The notes under the pieces are model-generated. The model saw only the letters and a program-made list of their open reading frames with translations, was not told the origin of the DNA and searched no databases. The position numbers were made by a program, and so were the translations under genes. This document shows positions 32,711 to 42,273 of a DNA stretch of 64,000 nt, piece after piece. Position 1 is the first letter of the stretch, and each line of letters opens with the position of its first letter. Source of the stretch: Actinomyces bovis (GTDB lineage Bacteria > Actinomycetota > Actinomycetes > Actinomycetales > Actinomycetaceae); assembly GCF_900444995.1 (NCBI RefSeq), contig NZ_UAPQ01000011.1, forward strand, positions 80,063-144,062, given 5' to 3'.

Positions 32711-34069
32711 TCAGAACCCCTTAGCGCCAATCGCCTTGGCCAGCTGAGCGAACTGAGACTGCGTCTCCTCTCCCACCTGGGCGGCGGTCTTGGTGCCCGC
32801 GATCATGTCCCCCAGGTTCTTAGCCAGGTCTGGGTTAGCTATGGCCAGGGACTGCATGGAGCCGATGGCGCCGTCCAGCGCCTTGTAGGCCTCCTTGATC
32901 GCCGTCGGCACTGAGGCTGGGGTCTGCACGCCCTCGATGATGGACACCAGGTTCTGGTCCTTGACGAAGTCCGCATAGCCATCAGACAGCCAGAACACCA
33001 GGAACTGGCGGGCGGCCGCCTCACGCTTAGCGTCCCCGGTCTTGAAGGCGACGACGGCGTTGGTCTGCTCGGGGATGGAGGTGGCGGTGGCGGAGGTGGC
33101 GGAGACGGGGAAGAAGCCGATCTTCTGGTCCAGGGTGGTGGAGTCGGTTTGGGCAGCCATATTGGCCAGCAGGGAGTTGACCTGCAGGGCCATGGCGGCC
33201 TTGCCCTCCAGCACGGCCTTGGCCTGCTCGTCGAAGGTGGCGGTCTTGATGTCCTGGTTGTAGAGGCCCTCGTCGATCATCGCCTTGTATTGGTCGATGG
33301 CGCCCTGGATGTCCTTGCCGGTGAACTGGTCCTGGTTTTGGTTGACCTTGTCCCACAGGCCGGTTTTGGCGGCGTCGGCCAGGTAGGCCTGCACGGTCCA
33401 CTGGGAGGCCCACCATTCGCCACCCATCTCATGCAGTGGGGTGATGCCCTTGGCCTTAAGGTCGCGGGCCAGGGTCAGCAGCTCGGTGAAGCTGGTGGGA
33501 ATCTTGGCGCCATTGGCCGCGAAGACTTCCTTGTTGTACCAGACGCCCATTACGGAAGGGGCGGAGATGAAGGCCGCGTAGCGGTGGTCGTCCAGTTTGC
33601 CGCCCGCGTTCAGTACGGACTTGACGGTCTTGGCCTCCCAGGGGGCGCCGTCGAGCACCTGTAGGCGCTCCTTGGCGCCAATGGCGGTCAACTGTGAGGC
33701 CGTGGGCTGCCACATGGCCAGGTCGGGCAGGTCACCGGTGGCCACCTTGGTCTGCACACCCTGCTCGTAGGGGTCGGGGATGGTGACGATCTCAACCTTC
33801 GCGCCGGTGGCGGCCTCAAAAGCCTGGGCTACCTTGGCGGGAATCTTGTTGGAGGACTGGGCGGCCCAGACGGTCAGCTTGACGCCTTCTAGTTTATCTG
33901 TGGCTTTGGGCCATGAGGCCGGAGCGGACTGGTCCTTGGAGCCCTTGGCACCGGGGTCCGAGCAGGCGGCCAGGCCGAGTGCGGCGGAGGCGCCCAGCGC
34001 CAGAGCCAGGGAGCTGCGGCGGCTGAGCGGGGTGCGGGGCAGGCTGAGCAGTGAGGCGTGATGGTTCAT
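32711..34069 (-). CDS. Sugar-binding lipoprotein of ABC transporter
   Basis: 452 residues, CUT1-type extracellular solute-binding protein. The N-terminus has SRRSSLALALGASAALG followed by a lipobox (LAAC), so it is a lipidated, possibly Tat-exported protein. The mature part has the type-1 solute-binding features KLTVWAAQ-like and VKSVLNAGGKLDDHRYA, GVWYNKEVFAANG. Coupled to the alpha-galactosidase gene by ATGA overlap, which points to melibiose, raffinose or a related alpha-galactoside as ligand; that is inference from context. Confidence 0.92.
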   Translation of the reverse strand: MNHHASLLSLPRTPLSRRSSLALALGASAALGLAACSDPGAKGSKDQSAPASWPKATDKLEGVKLTVWAAQSSNKIPAKVAQAFEAATGAKVEIVTIPDPYEQGVQTKVATGDLPDLAMWQPTASQLTAIGAKERLQVLDGAPWEAKTVKSVLNAGGKLDDHRYAAFISAPSVMGVWYNKEVFAANGAKIPTSFTELLTLARDLKAKGITPLHEMGGEWWASQWTVQAYLADAAKTGLWDKVNQNQDQFTGKDIQGAIDQYKAMIDEGLYNQDIKTATFDEQAKAVLEGKAAMALQVNSLLANMAAQTDSTTLDQKIGFFPVSATSATATSIPEQTNAVVAFKTGDAKREAAARQFLVFWLSDGYADFVKDQNLVSIIEGVQTPASVPTAIKEAYKALDGAIGSMQSLAIANPDLAKNLGDMIAGTKTAAQVGEETQSQFAQLAKAIGAKGF

Positions 34070-36210
34070 GATCTCTCCTTTTCGTACGGCTTCGTTGCCG
34101 CAGTCCTGGTTTCCCGGACCAGGTAGGCCCGGGCGGTAGGGGTGTGGTTTTCAGGCGTGAGCCGGGGGCCTTCTGGTCCTAACTCAACGCGCAAACCCGC
34201 TTCAGGGACGAGGCGGGAGGGCGGGAAGACCTGGGTGAGCGTGGTGCCCGCCAGCGCTGGCAGGTCTAGGGAGGAGGGCGGCGCCTGCCCCGGGCGGTGC
34301 CATACCAGCAGCAGGCCGTCACGGCTGGTGGAGCTAGCGCGCCGCGCGGCCACCACCCATTCCTGCTCCCAAGCAGCCACGCCCGCAGGCCACCAAGGCT
34401 GTTCAGTTCCCAGTGCTGGGCGCAGTTCGCGCGCCAGGTCGGTGGCGGCGCGCACCAGGGCTAGCTGCTCCGGGCGCATGCGGTCCAGATGCCCCGCCAA
34501 GTAGAAGGAGCCCGCCAGGGAAGTGGTCAAGGTGAAGACAATCTCCTCAGGACTCATCTCCGGCTGCGGATAAGCCCAGTTTCCTGCCTGCTCTGGCAGC
34601 ACCGTCAGGGGGGTGTTGGCAGCGATTGGCGGGTAGCGCAGCGGGTCTTGCAGGTCCGAGGTGGACTGCAGGCGGGCGTGTGCCAGCAGTGCGTAGTCCG
34701 TGGTCATGCCCCCCGAGGCGCAGTTCTCCACCACCAGGCCCCGGTGGCGGCGCGGCAATTCAGCCAGCCATTGCGCCCAGGCCCGCGCGTGCTCCAGCAG
34801 GCTGTCCCCCGGGGAGTTGGTGTCAGTGCCCAGACCGATGGAGTAGTTGTCATCCACCTTCAGGTAGCTGATGCCATAACCCATCATCCGGTCTACGACG
34901 GCGTCGAGGTGGGCGCGGGCGGCCGGATCGCGCAGGTCCAGGCGGTAGCGGTCCTGTTCTACTAGCCGCACCCCGGCGCGTTGCATGAAGGCGCTCGCGG
35001 GCAGGGAACGGGCCACTGGGCTTTTGACGCCCACCGCCAGCGGTTCGATCCACAGCCCTGCACCCAGGCCGTGGGTGCGAATCAGCTGCAAGGTGGCTTC
35101 CAGGCCGTCAGGGAAGCGGCGCCTGGAGGGCTCCCACTCGCCCACCGCGTCCCACCAAGCTTCGGCGTCGGAATGCCAGCCGTCGTCGATGCAGTAGACC
35201 TCTGCCCCGGCCTGGGCGGCGGCGGGGATGAGGGTGGCCAGGCGCTCCTGGGTGGGATTGGCCATCAGGGTGTTCATGTAGTCGTTGAAGACGATGGGGG
35301 CCGGTTCGGTGCTGGGGGCGGTGTGCGCGCGCAGGGCGCGGCGGTAGTTGGTCAGTTCAACTGCTGCGCCCTGCCAGCCGTCTTGCGAGTAGACCAGTGT
35401 GGCCGTGGGGGTGGTGAACTCTTGGCCGGGGTTCAGGGTGTGCTGCCAGGCGTGGTGCAGGTCTGTGGGGCCAAAGATGCTCAGGCCCAGGTGCTCAGTG
35501 CGGCGGGAGAGCTCTACGGTCCAGGCGCCGTTGTGCTCCACCTGCCAGCCAACGCACTGGCCGGTGGCGGGGTCAGTGATGAAGCCGACTGGTTCCCAGT
35601 TGCCAGAGGACCAGCCGCTTTCTGCGCTTAGCCGCAGGCAGTCGCGGGCGGATTGGCCGTGGACCGCGGTGCCGATATCCACCAATTCTTCCCCTAGGCA
35701 TTGGTGGCGCCAGCGTTGCTCAGCCATCCAGGCGGAGCGGGCGGTCAGCAGGTCGAGGGAGCCGAGGTCACAGCCTGGCAGAACGGCCACTGACAAGCTG
35801 CTCAGGGCCGTGAGGTGGATGGGGGCGACGCCGTCGTTGCGCACGGTGGTGCTTAGGCGCCAGGCTGCAGGGGTCGGCTGCGCAATGCTGGTGGTGGCCA
35901 CCAGGCCGGTAGTGGCGTCGCTTTGAATGATCTCCCAAATGGGCCAAGGGGCGGGGGCGGGCTGGGCAATGGGGGCCTGGGTGCTGGCGGCCTGGGCCGC
36001 TATAACCCGGGTGTTCGTGGGGCGCAGGGCCTCTCCGGCGGCGCTGCGGCTTAGGCGATGGTCTACGAAGGCGCGCCCAGACTCCAGGCTTAGGCACTCG
36101 ACCAGCGGCACGCGCGTGCTGGGGCCGCCCAGGCTGAGTTTGGCGGGCTCGTCTGGGGGGAAGTGGAGGCGCAGGGCACCCAGACTGGGCTGGGGCTGGG
36201 ACGCTTCCAT
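34066..36210 (-). CDS. Alpha-galactosidase, glycoside hydrolase family 36
   Basis: About 714 residues from ATG 36210 (GGAGG just upstream; an in-frame start at 36264 has no support). Hydrolyses terminal alpha-1,6-galactose. A beta-sandwich N-terminal part precedes a TIM barrel with YCIDDGWHSDAEAWWDAVGE, GLWIEPLAVG, the nucleophile Asp in YLKVDDNYS (about 452) and the acid/base Asp in STSDLQDP (about 518), with ENCASGGMTTDYALL between. No signal peptide, so it acts on imported sugars. First gene of the uptake operon; a LacI-type operator lies 90 bases upstream. Confidence 0.95.
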   Translation of the reverse strand: MEASQPQPSLGALRLHFPPDEPAKLSLGGPSTRVPLVECLSLESGRAFVDHRLSRSAAGEALRPTNTRVIAAQAASTQAPIAQPAPAPWPIWEIIQSDATTGLVATTSIAQPTPAAWRLSTTVRNDGVAPIHLTALSSLSVAVLPGCDLGSLDLLTARSAWMAEQRWRHQCLGEELVDIGTAVHGQSARDCLRLSAESGWSSGNWEPVGFITDPATGQCVGWQVEHNGAWTVELSRRTEHLGLSIFGPTDLHHAWQHTLNPGQEFTTPTATLVYSQDGWQGAAVELTNYRRALRAHTAPSTEPAPIVFNDYMNTLMANPTQERLATLIPAAAQAGAEVYCIDDGWHSDAEAWWDAVGEWEPSRRRFPDGLEATLQLIRTHGLGAGLWIEPLAVGVKSPVARSLPASAFMQRAGVRLVEQDRYRLDLRDPAARAHLDAVVDRMMGYGISYLKVDDNYSIGLGTDTNSPGDSLLEHARAWAQWLAELPRRHRGLVVENCASGGMTTDYALLAHARLQSTSDLQDPLRYPPIAANTPLTVLPEQAGNWAYPQPEMSPEEIVFTLTTSLAGSFYLAGHLDRMRPEQLALVRAATDLARELRPALGTEQPWWPAGVAAWEQEWVVAARRASSTSRDGLLLVWHRPGQAPPSSLDLPALAGTTLTQVFPPSRLVPEAGLRVELGPEGPRLTPENHTPTARAYLVRETRTAATKPYEKERS

Positions 36211-36299
36211 AGGTTCCTCCAGGGGCGACGGGCGGCTTTGGTCGTCAGCTGTGATGCCAAACACGGTAAGGAAGTGGAGGCGGCAACGTCCAGCACCTG

Positions 36300-36315
36300 T
36301 GAAACGCGCGTTTCA
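36300..36315. promoter_or_regulatory. LacI-family operator palindrome
   Basis: TGAAACGCGCGTTTCA is a perfect 16-bp palindrome with the central CG and GAAAC half sites typical of LacI-family operators. It lies in the 189-base gap between the divergent alpha-galactosidase operon and the GH16 gene, 90 bases from the first start and 85 from the second. The LacI-type gene at 38127 is the obvious candidate repressor and could control both directions. Confidence 0.8.
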
Positions 36316-36399
36316 GGGAACCGTCTCCAGGTCTTTTGTGAGCTCTAGCAAGGCCCTAATGTGGTAGCACCCTCGTTGGCATGCAAAGGAGCATGAACC

Positions 36400-38034
36400 A
36401 TGACACTCAGCAGACGCCACCTGCTCATGTCCGCCGCCATGATCACCGGACTTCCCTTCCTAGGCGAGGCCCTCACTCCAGAAGCCTTCGCCGCTGGTAA
36501 GCCCATGAACCTTGAGGGCTGGACCCGCGTGGACTCCCTCAGTGACGACTTCACCAGCTTCGATGCCACGCGCTGGCGCAAAGGCCTGTGGTACCCAGAG
36601 TCCTGGCACCGGGGCTACTTCTGGGATGACAACGTCACCGTCTCCGACGGCGTCCTGCACCTGGCCGCCAAGGTCCAAAGCGTCTCTCCCGGCATCCCCC
36701 TGACCTTCGGAGCCGTTGAGTCCCGCTTCGACACTCCCGGAGTGTGCAGCTACGTGGAGGTCAAAGCCCGCTGCTTGGACTCCGCCGCCTCCATCCTTTC
36801 CGCCATCTGGCTGCAGTCCTCCACCCTCACCGGCCAGGACCGCCTTAAGAGCGAACCCAACCCGGAGATCGACGTCCACGAGAACGTTTCCGACCGCGCC
36901 CTGGACTGGGCCCACCACCACTGGCCCTGGAATGGCAGCCGCCACTGGGATGACAAAGCCCCCGGCAATGGCGGCCACTACCCCCTAGACCATGACCTCA
37001 CCAAGGACTACCACCTCTACGGCGTCGAGCGGCGCGACGGGCATGTGCGCCTCTACTACGACCGCGTCCAGTACGCCGACATCGACACCTCCCAGCTGCC
37101 GGAACGCTTCAGCGCCCTGGCACGCATGTCCCGCCACGTCGTTCTGAGCCTGGAAGGTCACAGCCGCAGCCGCTACAACCCGGCTGCCCTGCCCGCCTCC
37201 TTCGACATCGAGTACGTACACACCTACACCTACGCCCCCGCCAGCGCTGAACTCAACGGCAAAGTCTGGATCACCGCCCCCGATGGCCGCCGTCTCGCCG
37301 CCCGCGACGGCGCCCTGATGCTCCTAAGCCCCCAGGAGAACCAGGAGGCGCAGGGCACCAGCTGGCAACTCAGCCGCCAAGACGACCTCACCTACGTGCT
37401 CACCGCTGAAGACGGCGCCGTCCTGAGCCAAGCGGACTACCTCGGTTACCACGATCGTGATCTGGCGGTGGTGCTGCGTGCCGACACCAGCACCGGCCCC
37501 GACGACGCAGGCAGTCTCTCGCGCTGGCACCTGCTCAAAGACGGTGACCAGGTCAAGATCGTCTCCCGCCTCTCCGGCCTGCCACTGGTACCGGCGGGCG
37601 ACGGCGTCGTCGTCAACGGGCAGCGCAACGCCAGCTGGACCCTGGTGCCCGTGACAGCCCCGGAACCAGAACCAACCCCCGATCCCACACCCGCGCCGGG
37701 CACCACGCTTCCCGCTTATGTCACCGCCTGCCAGGGCAAGCCAGGAGCCACCATCCTCAAGGGCGACTGGGACGGCAACGGCACCGTCACCTACGCCGTG
37801 CGCCTGGGCAGCCGCGTGGTCTTCTACAACCGCAACACCCAGGACGCGCCCGTTTACGCCTCCGTCAGCCTGGGCCGCAGCAGCGACCAAATTCAGGTGG
37901 GCGACTGGTTCGGCACAGGGAAAGACACCCTGGCCCTGGTGCGCGGCAAGCGGATCATGCTGCAAAAGCAGCTCACCTCCGCCACCACCGTGGCCGGCAC
38001 TGCGGCAGACCTGAGCAAAGCCCGCCCGCAGTAA
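36400..38034 (+). CDS. Secreted GH16-like glycoside hydrolase with C-terminal sugar-binding-type region
   Basis: 544 residues. Tat-like signal (SRRHLLMSAAMITGLPFLG). A GH16 jelly-roll (about 35-275) carries the catalytic signature NPEIDVHENV at about 156 (E-I-D-V-H-E, with the nucleophile and acid/base Glu). The preceding SAIWLQSS and following HHHWPWNG fit the agarase/porphyranase/laminarinase-like branch rather than lichenases. A region about 280-425 with repeated LSRQDDLTYVLTAEDGAVLS-type strands suggests a beta-trefoil/ricin-like module, then a Pro-rich linker and a DWDGNGT ... GDWFGTGKD repeat pair near the C-terminus. Substrate unknown; context suggests galactose-containing glycans. Confidence 0.82.
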   Translation: MTLSRRHLLMSAAMITGLPFLGEALTPEAFAAGKPMNLEGWTRVDSLSDDFTSFDATRWRKGLWYPESWHRGYFWDDNVTVSDGVLHLAAKVQSVSPGIPLTFGAVESRFDTPGVCSYVEVKARCLDSAASILSAIWLQSSTLTGQDRLKSEPNPEIDVHENVSDRALDWAHHHWPWNGSRHWDDKAPGNGGHYPLDHDLTKDYHLYGVERRDGHVRLYYDRVQYADIDTSQLPERFSALARMSRHVVLSLEGHSRSRYNPAALPASFDIEYVHTYTYAPASAELNGKVWITAPDGRRLAARDGALMLLSPQENQEAQGTSWQLSRQDDLTYVLTAEDGAVLSQADYLGYHDRDLAVVLRADTSTGPDDAGSLSRWHLLKDGDQVKIVSRLSGLPLVPAGDGVVVNGQRNASWTLVPVTAPEPEPTPDPTPAPGTTLPAYVTACQGKPGATILKGDWDGNGTVTYAVRLGSRVVFYNRNTQDAPVYASVSLGRSSDQIQVGDWFGTGKDTLALVRGKRIMLQKQLTSATTVAGTAADLSKARPQ

Positions 38035-38126
38035 GCCCACCGGGTTTCTCCCGCTGCCCAGGGCTGGGTGCTGCGGCGCACAGATTGGGGCTGTATCGGG
38101 CTAGGGTGACGGCGTGAAGGACATAC

Positions 38127-39122
38127 ATGACTGAGGTCAGGAGGCCCTGGCGACCCCCGTCCCTTGACGCCGTCGCCGCCCGGGCCGGGGTCTCCAAAGC
38201 GACCGCCTCCCGCGCGCTCTCCCCGCCCCGCCAGGGCCGCACACCGCAGGCCGCCGCGGCCGTGGCCGCTGCCGCAGAGCAGCTCGGCTACCACCGCGGC
38301 GGACCCGAGCGGCCCCGTCTGCTGGTGCTGGCCACCGACATCACCCGCACCGGCTACTGGCTGACCCTGTCCGGGGCCATGACCGCTTGCCAGGAACTGG
38401 GGGTGGACCTGTCAGTCCAGGTGCTCACCGGGGCTGCCTCCAGGTGGCGCGACTGCGTGCTCGGGCCGCAACAGTCACGTATCGACGGCGTCGTCGTGCT
38501 GGAGTTTGACTACCCCAGTGCGCAGGTGCTCTCCCGTCTGCCTGAGGACCTGCCGGTGGCCGTGGCCGGTGGCTACCCCAGCGCGGCCACTGCGCACTTG
38601 CCGCGTGCCTGGATTGATGACCGGGCCGGTGCGGTGTTGGCGGTGGAGCATTTGCTGGGCCTGGGGCATAAGCGGATTGCCTATCTGGGGGTGCCTTCCG
38701 CCGGGCACCCCGACCCGCGTCTGGCAGGTTGGCGGGAGGTCATGGCGGGCGCTGGTTTAGAGACGCCGTCGCCTTTGGCCACCGGTTGGGGGCCAGAAAC
38801 CGGCCTGCGGGCGGCTCTGGCTGCCGCCCGCTCCGGAGTGACGGCGGTGCTCTGCGGCAACGATGACTTGGCGATTGGGCTGGTCACCGGGCTGCGTTCG
38901 GCTGGGCTGGAGGTGCCCGGGGACGTGTCGGTGGTGGGCATGGATGACCATCCGCATGCGGTGGCTACCTCCCCGGCGCTGACGACGGTCCGCCTGGACT
39001 TTGCACGGGTAGGGGAGGTGGCGGCGCGTCTGGCCCTGGGAGTGGAGCCTTCGCCAGGGCCGCGCGGCGTAGAAGTGCCGGTGGAGTTGGTTCTCCGCGC
39101 CTCCACGGCTGCCCCAAGGTAA
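38127..39122 (+). CDS. LacI-family transcriptional regulator
   Basis: 331 residues. The N-terminal HTH has the family pattern SLDAVAARAGVSKATASRAL (about 12-31) and hinge region EQLGYHRGG, followed by a periplasmic-binding-protein-type effector domain (RIDGVVVLEFD, CGNDDLAIGLV, VSVVGMDDHPHA). It lies next to the GH16 gene and near the alpha-galactosidase operon, whose intergenic region holds a matching palindrome at 36300. A galactoside or derived oligosaccharide is the likely inducer (inference). There is a 92-base gap after the GH16 gene, so it may have its own promoter. Confidence 0.95.
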   Translation: MTEVRRPWRPPSLDAVAARAGVSKATASRALSPPRQGRTPQAAAAVAAAAEQLGYHRGGPERPRLLVLATDITRTGYWLTLSGAMTACQELGVDLSVQVLTGAASRWRDCVLGPQQSRIDGVVVLEFDYPSAQVLSRLPEDLPVAVAGGYPSAATAHLPRAWIDDRAGAVLAVEHLLGLGHKRIAYLGVPSAGHPDPRLAGWREVMAGAGLETPSPLATGWGPETGLRAALAAARSGVTAVLCGNDDLAIGLVTGLRSAGLEVPGDVSVVGMDDHPHAVATSPALTTVRLDFARVGEVAARLALGVEPSPGPRGVEVPVELVLRASTAAPR

Positions 39123-39252
39123 TAAGGGGGCGTGGGTTTTAGGGGCCAGCCTCGCTCCAGGGCTGGGCAGTGTGGCTGGCGACGGCGGGGTTTCCGGCAG
39201 CTGGGGCGCGGTACCCAGGCCCCTGCGCTACCTGACGTGTCATGCTGGTGCC

Positions 39253-39984
39253 ATGGCAAGCACGGCTCCCAGCACACCTGCGGTACCCACATTAGAGGGC
39301 ATGCAAGACTCCTGGGCGCCCGTCGGGTGGTCGCCATCTGTGGAGTATCAAGACGACGCCCCCTTCGGCTCGGTGCTGGGCGATCCGCTAACGGGTTCGC
39401 TGATCTACGACGTCTCCGTGTTGGACGCGGTGCCCGGCTGGCAACCTGAAGATGGCGGTATCGCCGTCGATCCGGCCGCCAGTGAGCAGGAGCGCGCCGA
39501 CCAAGCCCAGCTAGCAGCGCTTAAGGAGGAGTTGCGGCGTCGCGTTGCGGCCCGACAGCGGGCTGAGCGCAGTTCTGCACCCACTGCTTCTCGCACTACC
39601 GCTTCCCGCACCACCGCTGCGGCGTCGGCCCACCGCACTTCCCAAGCAACCGCCGCCCGCACCACGGTGCCGCACATGGCCGCTGGCTATGGGAACGCTA
39701 CCGTGCCGGGCACTGCCCCTGGGTTTGGGGGCGCGGCTGGCTATGGGAACACCGCTGCGCATGGGGGTGCCATGGCGCCGCGAACAAGTCCCGGTTACGG
39801 AAGCATGCCCGGGTATGGCGGCCTGCCAGGTCAGGCGCGGCGCTCACCGCGCCCCAGCAAGAGCACAGGGAAGGCACCATCCCAGTCACCGCAGGGCTTT
39901 GCGGAACAGGTCAAGCCCTTCATTGGTTGGATCGTCCTGTTGCTTATTTTCCTCCTGGCCAAGGCGCTGGGCGCTGGGAATTAG
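39253..39984 (+). CDS. Hypothetical tail-anchored protein
   Basis: 243 residues from ATG 39253. An N-terminal acidic part (about 1-75) is followed by a short charged coiled coil (ERADQAQLAALKEELRRRVA), then about 110 residues of low-complexity Ala/Thr/Ser/Gly with SRTTASRTT and GYGN repeats, a basic patch, and one C-terminal membrane helix (FIGWIVLLLIFLLAKALG). Looks like a cytoplasmic protein tethered to the membrane by its tail. No family recognised. The open frame extends upstream to 39172 but without initiation signals. Confidence 0.7.
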   Translation: MASTAPSTPAVPTLEGMQDSWAPVGWSPSVEYQDDAPFGSVLGDPLTGSLIYDVSVLDAVPGWQPEDGGIAVDPAASEQERADQAQLAALKEELRRRVAARQRAERSSAPTASRTTASRTTAAASAHRTSQATAARTTVPHMAAGYGNATVPGTAPGFGGAAGYGNTAAHGGAMAPRTSPGYGSMPGYGGLPGQARRSPRPSKSTGKAPSQSPQGFAEQVKPFIGWIVLLLIFLLAKALGAGN

Positions 39985-40006
39985 GGCTGTCAGGGAAGCC
40001 CGACTG

Positions 40007-41452
40007 CTACAGCTGATCTAGGTGTGCCACCAGTTTGGGAGCCAGGCCCGTGTAGCTGGCTGGGCTCAGCTCCAACAGGCGCGCCTCGACGTCGGCTGGC
40101 AGCCCTAGGCCCCTGATGAACTCACGCATGCCCTCAGCCGTGACTTTCCGGCCGCGTGTCAGCTCCTTGAGGCGCTCATAGGGGTCAGCCATGCCGGTGG
40201 CGCCCGCCACCGCAGCCGCGCGCATGGCCTGCTGCACCGGTTCCCCCAGCACCTCCCAGTTGGCGTCCAGATCCTCCAGGAGGCGAGCACGATCGACGTC
40301 GAGCCCAGCAAAGCCCCGGCGGAGGTTGTCAAGCGCTAGCAGGGAGTGTCCAAAGGCCACCCCAATATTGCGTTGAGTGGTGGAATCCGTCAGGTCGCGC
40401 TGCAGGCGGGAGGTCACCAGCGTGGCCGCCAAGGTGTCCAGCAAGGTGCAGGAGAGCTCCAAATTGGCCTCCGCGTTTTCAAAACGGATCGGATTCACCT
40501 TGTGCGGCATGGTGGAGGAGCCCGTGGAGCCTTGCGCGGAGAGGCGCTGGTGGAAGTACCCCAGGGAGATATAAGTCCACACATCGGTGGCCAGGTTGTG
40601 GGCGATCCGGTTGAAGCGAGCCAGATCCGAGTACAGCTCCGCCTGCCAATCGTGGGACTCAATCTGGGTGGTCAGCGGGTTCCAAGTCAGGCCCAGGCCC
40701 TCCACGAAGCTGCGGGAAACCTGCTCCCAGTCCGCCGTCGGCACGGAAACCAGATGTGCCCCGTAGGTGCCGGTGGCACCGTTGAGCTTGCCCAGGTACT
40801 CAGCGGCCTCCACACGGCGCAGCTGACGGCGCAGGCGCCAGGCCAAAACCGCCAGTTCCTTGCCTAAAGTGACAGGGGTGGCAGTCTGCCCGTGGGTGCG
40901 CGCCAGCATAGGGATGTCCGCGTGAGCTTGCGCCATGGTGTGCAGGTCCTCCACCAGGCCTTGGGCGGCGGGCAGCCACACCTGCTCCACGGCCTCGCGC
41001 ACCGTCAGGGCATAGGAAAGGTTGTTGATGTCCTCACTCGTGCAGAAAATATGGACGATCTCGTGGACCATGGGCAGGACCGTGGCCTTGCCGTCCACAC
41101 CGGTAATGCCCGCCGTCGGGGCGGCGTCTAGGCGGCGTTTGAGCAGGTACTCCACGGCCTTGACGTCGTGGCGGGTGGAGGCCTCAATCTCTGCTAGCTC
41201 AGCGATTTCCGCCGGGCCGAAAGCCTCCACCAGGCCGCGCAGGTAAGCCTTCTCTGCGGCGGATAGGCGGGGGGCGCCGGGCAGGACGCCGCCGTCGGTC
41301 AGATGGATCAGCCATTCGACCTCCACCCGCAGGCGGGCGCGGTTAAGTGCGGCCTCTGAGAGGTGATTGGTGAGGGGGGCGGCGACGGCGCGGTAACGGC
41401 CATCCAAGGGGCCAAGGGCGATGGCAGGCGTGAGCGTGGAGAGGTCGACCAT
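40007..41452 (-). CDS. purB: Adenylosuccinate lyase
   Basis: 481 residues, fumarase/aspartase superfamily. It cleaves SAICAR to AICAR and adenylosuccinate to AMP in purine synthesis. The superfamily signature GSSTMPHKVNPIRFENAEAN lies at about 310-330; TRHDVKAVEYLLK and the catalytic His region ARTHGQTATPVTLGKELA are also clear. The N-terminus (LTPAIALGPLDGRY) marks the longer E. coli-type PurB. Convergent with the upstream hypothetical gene, 22 bases apart, and divergent from the methyltransferase. Confidence 0.97.
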   Translation of the reverse strand: MVDLSTLTPAIALGPLDGRYRAVAAPLTNHLSEAALNRARLRVEVEWLIHLTDGGVLPGAPRLSAAEKAYLRGLVEAFGPAEIAELAEIEASTRHDVKAVEYLLKRRLDAAPTAGITGVDGKATVLPMVHEIVHIFCTSEDINNLSYALTVREAVEQVWLPAAQGLVEDLHTMAQAHADIPMLARTHGQTATPVTLGKELAVLAWRLRRQLRRVEAAEYLGKLNGATGTYGAHLVSVPTADWEQVSRSFVEGLGLTWNPLTTQIESHDWQAELYSDLARFNRIAHNLATDVWTYISLGYFHQRLSAQGSTGSSTMPHKVNPIRFENAEANLELSCTLLDTLAATLVTSRLQRDLTDSTTQRNIGVAFGHSLLALDNLRRGFAGLDVDRARLLEDLDANWEVLGEPVQQAMRAAAVAGATGMADPYERLKELTRGRKVTAEGMREFIRGLGLPADVEARLLELSPASYTGLAPKLVAHLDQL

Positions 41453-41532
41453 GCCGTCAATTCTGCCAGGGGGTGCGTTTCGAGCAGGTGGCGGGTTGGA
41501 GCTCTCCTAGCGGGGCCAGGCATGATGCCCCC

Positions 41533-42240
41533 ATGAGTCACAGCCACCCCACTGACTGGGAAGCCCGCTACACCTCCGTGGACCGCCTCTGGTCCGGTCA
41601 GCCCAATGAATGGCTGACCGCTGCCGCCAGCAGTTGGCAGCCTGGCAGCAGCTTGGACGTCGGCTGTGGGGAGGGCGACGACGTCCTGTGGCTTGCCGCC
41701 CAAGGTTGGCAGGCCACCGGCATTGACCTAGCTCCCACTGCCATCGCGCGAATGCTGGAGGGAGCCCGCGAGCAGGGCTTGGCCGCGATGGTGACGGGTC
41801 GAGCGTGGGATGTGCTGGCCCAGGGTCTGCCTGAAGGCAGTTGGGATCTGGTCACCAGCTTCTTCATGCATGGCAGCCATGAGCCCGGTGGCCTGGACCT
41901 GGTTGAGCTGCTGGCCCAGATGGCGGCGCGGGTGGCACCGGGCGGGCGCCTTATGACCGTTGTGCACGCCGTCAATCCGCCCTGGCGTCCCGCCCACCTG
42001 CGCACCTACCGGGCCACCGAGCTGCTAACTGAGTTGGCTGCTGCGCTTGGGGGCGCTGGTGAAGGCCTCGGCGCGGGCGGCAGCGTCGGGGAAGGTTTTA
42101 GCGACGACAAGGGAGCTGGCAGCCTGCCTGGCTGGCAGGTGGAGCAGTGCACCGAGCATTGGGCACAAGCCACCGGCCCCGACGGCACCACGGCCCGCAA
42201 AGCCGACGCCGTGCTGGTGCTGCGCCGCGAGAGTGTCTGA
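41533..42240 (+). CDS. Class I SAM-dependent methyltransferase (TehB-like)
   Basis: 235 residues from ATG 41533 (MSHSHPTDWEARYTS). Motif I is SLDVGCGEGDDVLWLA (about 40-55) with ATGIDLAPTAI following. The start DWEARY ... DRLWSGQPNEWL is typical of a widespread actinobacterial methyltransferase type often annotated as TehB-like or thiopurine-type. A Gly-rich insert (about 175-200) precedes the last strand. Substrate unknown. The 28-33-base gap to the next gene suggests co-transcription. Confidence 0.88.
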   Translation: MSHSHPTDWEARYTSVDRLWSGQPNEWLTAAASSWQPGSSLDVGCGEGDDVLWLAAQGWQATGIDLAPTAIARMLEGAREQGLAAMVTGRAWDVLAQGLPEGSWDLVTSFFMHGSHEPGGLDLVELLAQMAARVAPGGRLMTVVHAVNPPWRPAHLRTYRATELLTELAAALGGAGEGLGAGGSVGEGFSDDKGAGSLPGWQVEQCTEHWAQATGPDGTTARKADAVLVLRRESV

Positions 42241-42273
42241 AAACCCAGGCCACAACCCAGGCACAATGTGCCC

